Source: JANQIV01 sp050117315
Lineage (GTDB): Bacteria; Bacteroidota; Ignavibacteria; Ignavibacteriales; Melioribacteraceae
DNA length: 64,000 nucleotides
Direction: 5' to 3'
NCBI GenBank assembly: GCA_050117315.1
Contig: JASFMY010000011.1
Span: 19,155-83,154, forward strand
Shown here: piece after piece, positions 62,535-64,000 of the stretch
Layout of the letters: every line of letters begins with the position of its first letter
Position numbering within the stretch: position 1 is the first letter of the stretch
Program-made: the position numbers and the translations under genes
The notes under the pieces: model-generated
The model's database searches: none
The model's input: only the letters and a program-made list of their open reading frames with translations
What the model was told of the DNA's origin: nothing

Positions 62535-63080
62535 ATGAAAATATATACGAAAACAGGGGATAAAGGCGAAACTTCATTATTCGGCGGACAAAGAGTCTCT
62601 AAGGATAATTTAAGGATAGAAGCTTACGGAACAGTAGATGAATTAAATGCTTATTTAGGACAGGCTGTTGCCGTTAGTAAAAGTGAAGCCATAAAAAAAG
62701 TTCTTTATAAAATTCAAAACGAATTGTTTACAGTAGGTGCGGACCTTGCAACGCCTAAGGATAAAAATATCAAAAAAGAAATTCCAAGAGTGAATGAAAA
62801 AATGGTTGAAGGTCTGGAAAACTTGATTGATGAATTTGATTCTAAATTGCCAAGTTTGAAAAATTTTGTTTTACCGGGCGGAAGTTTGGGAGCTTCCAAT
62901 TTGCATATAGCCCGTACTATTTGCAGAAAAATTGAAAGAAGGATAGTTACGTTATCTAACGAAGAAAATATTGGGGAATACATTTTAAAATACTTAAACC
63001 GTCTTTCTGACCTGCTATTTATTCTTGCAAGGTATGAAAACTTGGAAAGCAATACGCCGGATATAACCTGGCAAAATTAG
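62535..63080 (+). CDS. Cob(I)alamin adenosyltransferase, PduO type
   Basis: 181 residues. It transfers the adenosyl group of ATP to cobalt of cob(I)alamin to make coenzyme B12. MKIYTKTGDKGETSLFGGQRVSKDNLRIEAYGTVDELNAYLG is the ATP-binding N-terminus; VLPGGSLGASNLHIARTICRKIERRI (about 114-139) and YLNRLSDLLFILARYEN complete the PduO trimer family. Cobalamin use is implied, though no B12-dependent enzyme is in the window. Confidence 0.93.
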   Translation: MKIYTKTGDKGETSLFGGQRVSKDNLRIEAYGTVDELNAYLGQAVAVSKSEAIKKVLYKIQNELFTVGADLATPKDKNIKKEIPRVNEKMVEGLENLIDEFDSKLPSLKNFVLPGGSLGASNLHIARTICRKIERRIVTLSNEENIGEYILKYLNRLSDLLFILARYENLESNTPDITWQN

Positions 63081-63091
63081 TTTCTTTATAT

Positions 63092-63099
63092 TATATTTG
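63092..63099 (+). promoter_or_regulatory. TATATTTG element before tmRNA
   Basis: TATATTTG, 12 bases before the tmRNA 5' end. It matches the Bacteroidota -7 element TAnnTTTG and shares 13 exact bases with the site upstream of the M23 gene (33952-33964). No clear -33 TTTG was seen; CTGGCA at 63068 could act as a -35. Confidence 0.5.
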
Positions 63100-63110
63100 C
63101 ATCCCGCTTC

Positions 63111-63469
<359 letters not shown>

Positions 63470-63715
63470 AAAAGTTTATAAAACAACAACTTGGGGTGAT
63501 TAATAATAAATTGCCAACACATCTATGTTGAAAGGTTGAAACCCTTATAATTCTTTTATCCCATGTTCTTCTGTAGAAACTGTCAGTCAGTCCGCCTAAA
63601 AATAATCCGTTTTTAGTTATTTCATCATGCATGCTTGCAAGAATGTCATCCTCAAAAAGGATATACTTTGGAGAGGAGTAATAATTAGTTATTCTTGACT
63701 CATGGATAACAGTAA
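63470..63715. other. Non-coding or decayed stretch after tmRNA
   Basis: No gene is supported. On the minus strand an open frame runs from about 63727 down into the tmRNA 3' end. Its first ~60 codons read protein-like (SSPKYILFEDDILASMHDE, LGGLTDSFYRRTWDKR) without a proper start, and its last part is just the antisense of tmRNA. It may be the remnant of a gene broken by the neighbouring insertion. Confidence 0.3.
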
Positions 63716-63904
63716 TTCTCCGAAGGCAGATTCAAAATATCAGAGTGGATAAAATTTTATAATGAAGAGCGTCCACATCGAAGTATAGAAATACTGACAC
63801 CATCGAAAGCATATCATCTCAAAGGAGAGTTAAAAAGGATGTGGAAAGATTATTATGGGAAAAAATATTCTATCGATCCCGCAAGCGGGATCGATAGAAT
63901 ATAA
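63716..63904 (+). pseudogene. C-terminal fragment of an IS3-family transposase
   Basis: A 62-codon open piece reading EWIKFYNEERPHRSIEILTPSKAYH, the end of the integrase core of IS3-type OrfB proteins (W-I-x-F-Y-N-x-x-R-P-H then T-P-x-x-A-Y). It starts after a stop and has no upstream catalytic region, so it is a remnant. It lies 247 bases after tmRNA. Its last codons run into a perfect palindrome. Confidence 0.75.
63865..63902. repeat. Perfect 18-bp palindrome
   Basis: ATATTCTATCGATCCCGC, AA, and the exact reverse complement. The core GATCCCGC/GCGGGATC is GC-rich in AT-rich surroundings. It overlaps the end of the transposase remnant and could be a terminator, an insertion scar or a dispersed palindromic element. 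Confidence 0.7.
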
Positions 63905-64000
63905 CTTTAAAGAATTTTATCTGGAAATGAGAAAAAAATATAAAGGCGGATAAAGCTATATTATGTCATTTACAGATAAAATTCTGTTGTGCGAAACCAT
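63905..64000. other. Window end, no gene recognised
   Basis: AT-rich, with stops in all plus-strand frames. A short open piece KEFYLEMRKKYKGG ending near 63952 might be the displaced original tail of the transposase remnant, but it is too short to support. Confidence 0.3.

Overview
The window is one continuous stretch of an AT-rich bacterial chromosome, densely coded and mostly on the plus strand. Several traits point to the Bacteroidota/Chlorobiota (FCB) group, most likely an Ignavibacteria-like member: a type IX secretion (T9SS) C-terminal sorting domain next to a PorV-like protein, a TonB-receptor-type barrel with a carboxypeptidase-regulatory N-domain, a GWxTD-domain protein, a Bacteroides-type 306-residue SerA, an F-ATPase operon without beta and epsilon genes, and two TATATTTG promoter-like elements. 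This placement is inference; there is no rRNA in the window.

Layout. (1) 1-14.6 kb is an exopolysaccharide/O-antigen cluster: glycosyltransferases, UDP-glucuronate 4-epimerase, an initiating phosphoglycosyltransferase, a GT2 fused to a degenerate sugar-transferase module, and a flippase. It also holds lhgO, accA and a small thioesterase. Inside it (3.4-5.7 kb) is a scarred patch: a decayed second copy of lhgO split by an AAA/DUF4143 ATPase gene, followed by an IS200-like tnpA. (2) 14.6-21.1 kb is housekeeping: dut, dnaE, an enoyl-ACP-reductase-like SDR, an acyl-CoA dehydrogenase and thioredoxin. (3) 21.2-30.6 kb is a secretion/outer-membrane block: a seven-repeat propeller protein, then a long leader, a TonB-type receptor, a 1273-residue T9SS cargo and a PorV-like barrel, closed by a terminator. 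(4) 30.7-40.7 kb is an envelope-to-energy run: GWxTD protein, LpxL-like acyltransferase, heptosyltransferase, M23 peptidase plus bactofilin, then atpZ and the F-ATPase genes a-c-b-delta-alpha-gamma. (5) 40.7-44.4 kb is the classic ffh-rpsP-khpA-rimM-trmD-rplS set. (6) 44.4-48.2 kb holds an MqnA-like protein facing minus-strand serA, hutU and a small helical protein. (7) 48.4-56.6 kb holds a TPR lipoprotein, a DUF3467 protein and a four-gene run of secreted protein, FecR-domain protein, beta-barrel and CHASE2-adenylate cyclase. (8) 56.6-63.1 kb holds the minus-strand LptF/LptG pair, an M20 dipeptidase, a lipoprotein, a YgfZ-like protein and a cobalamin adenosyltransferase. (9) 63.1-64 kb holds tmRNA followed by transposase debris.

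The best candidates for something not well described are: the FecR/beta-barrel/CHASE2-cyclase operon, readable as an envelope-to-cAMP signalling unit; terminator-like hairpins placed just after the high-copy ATP synthase subunits c and alpha; the lhgO fossil split by an ATPase gene; the leader of the TonB/T9SS operon with a strong Shine-Dalgarno serving a six-codon frame; and the GT2/pseudo-phosphoglycosyltransferase fusion. All functions are read from sequence motifs only; no searches were run.
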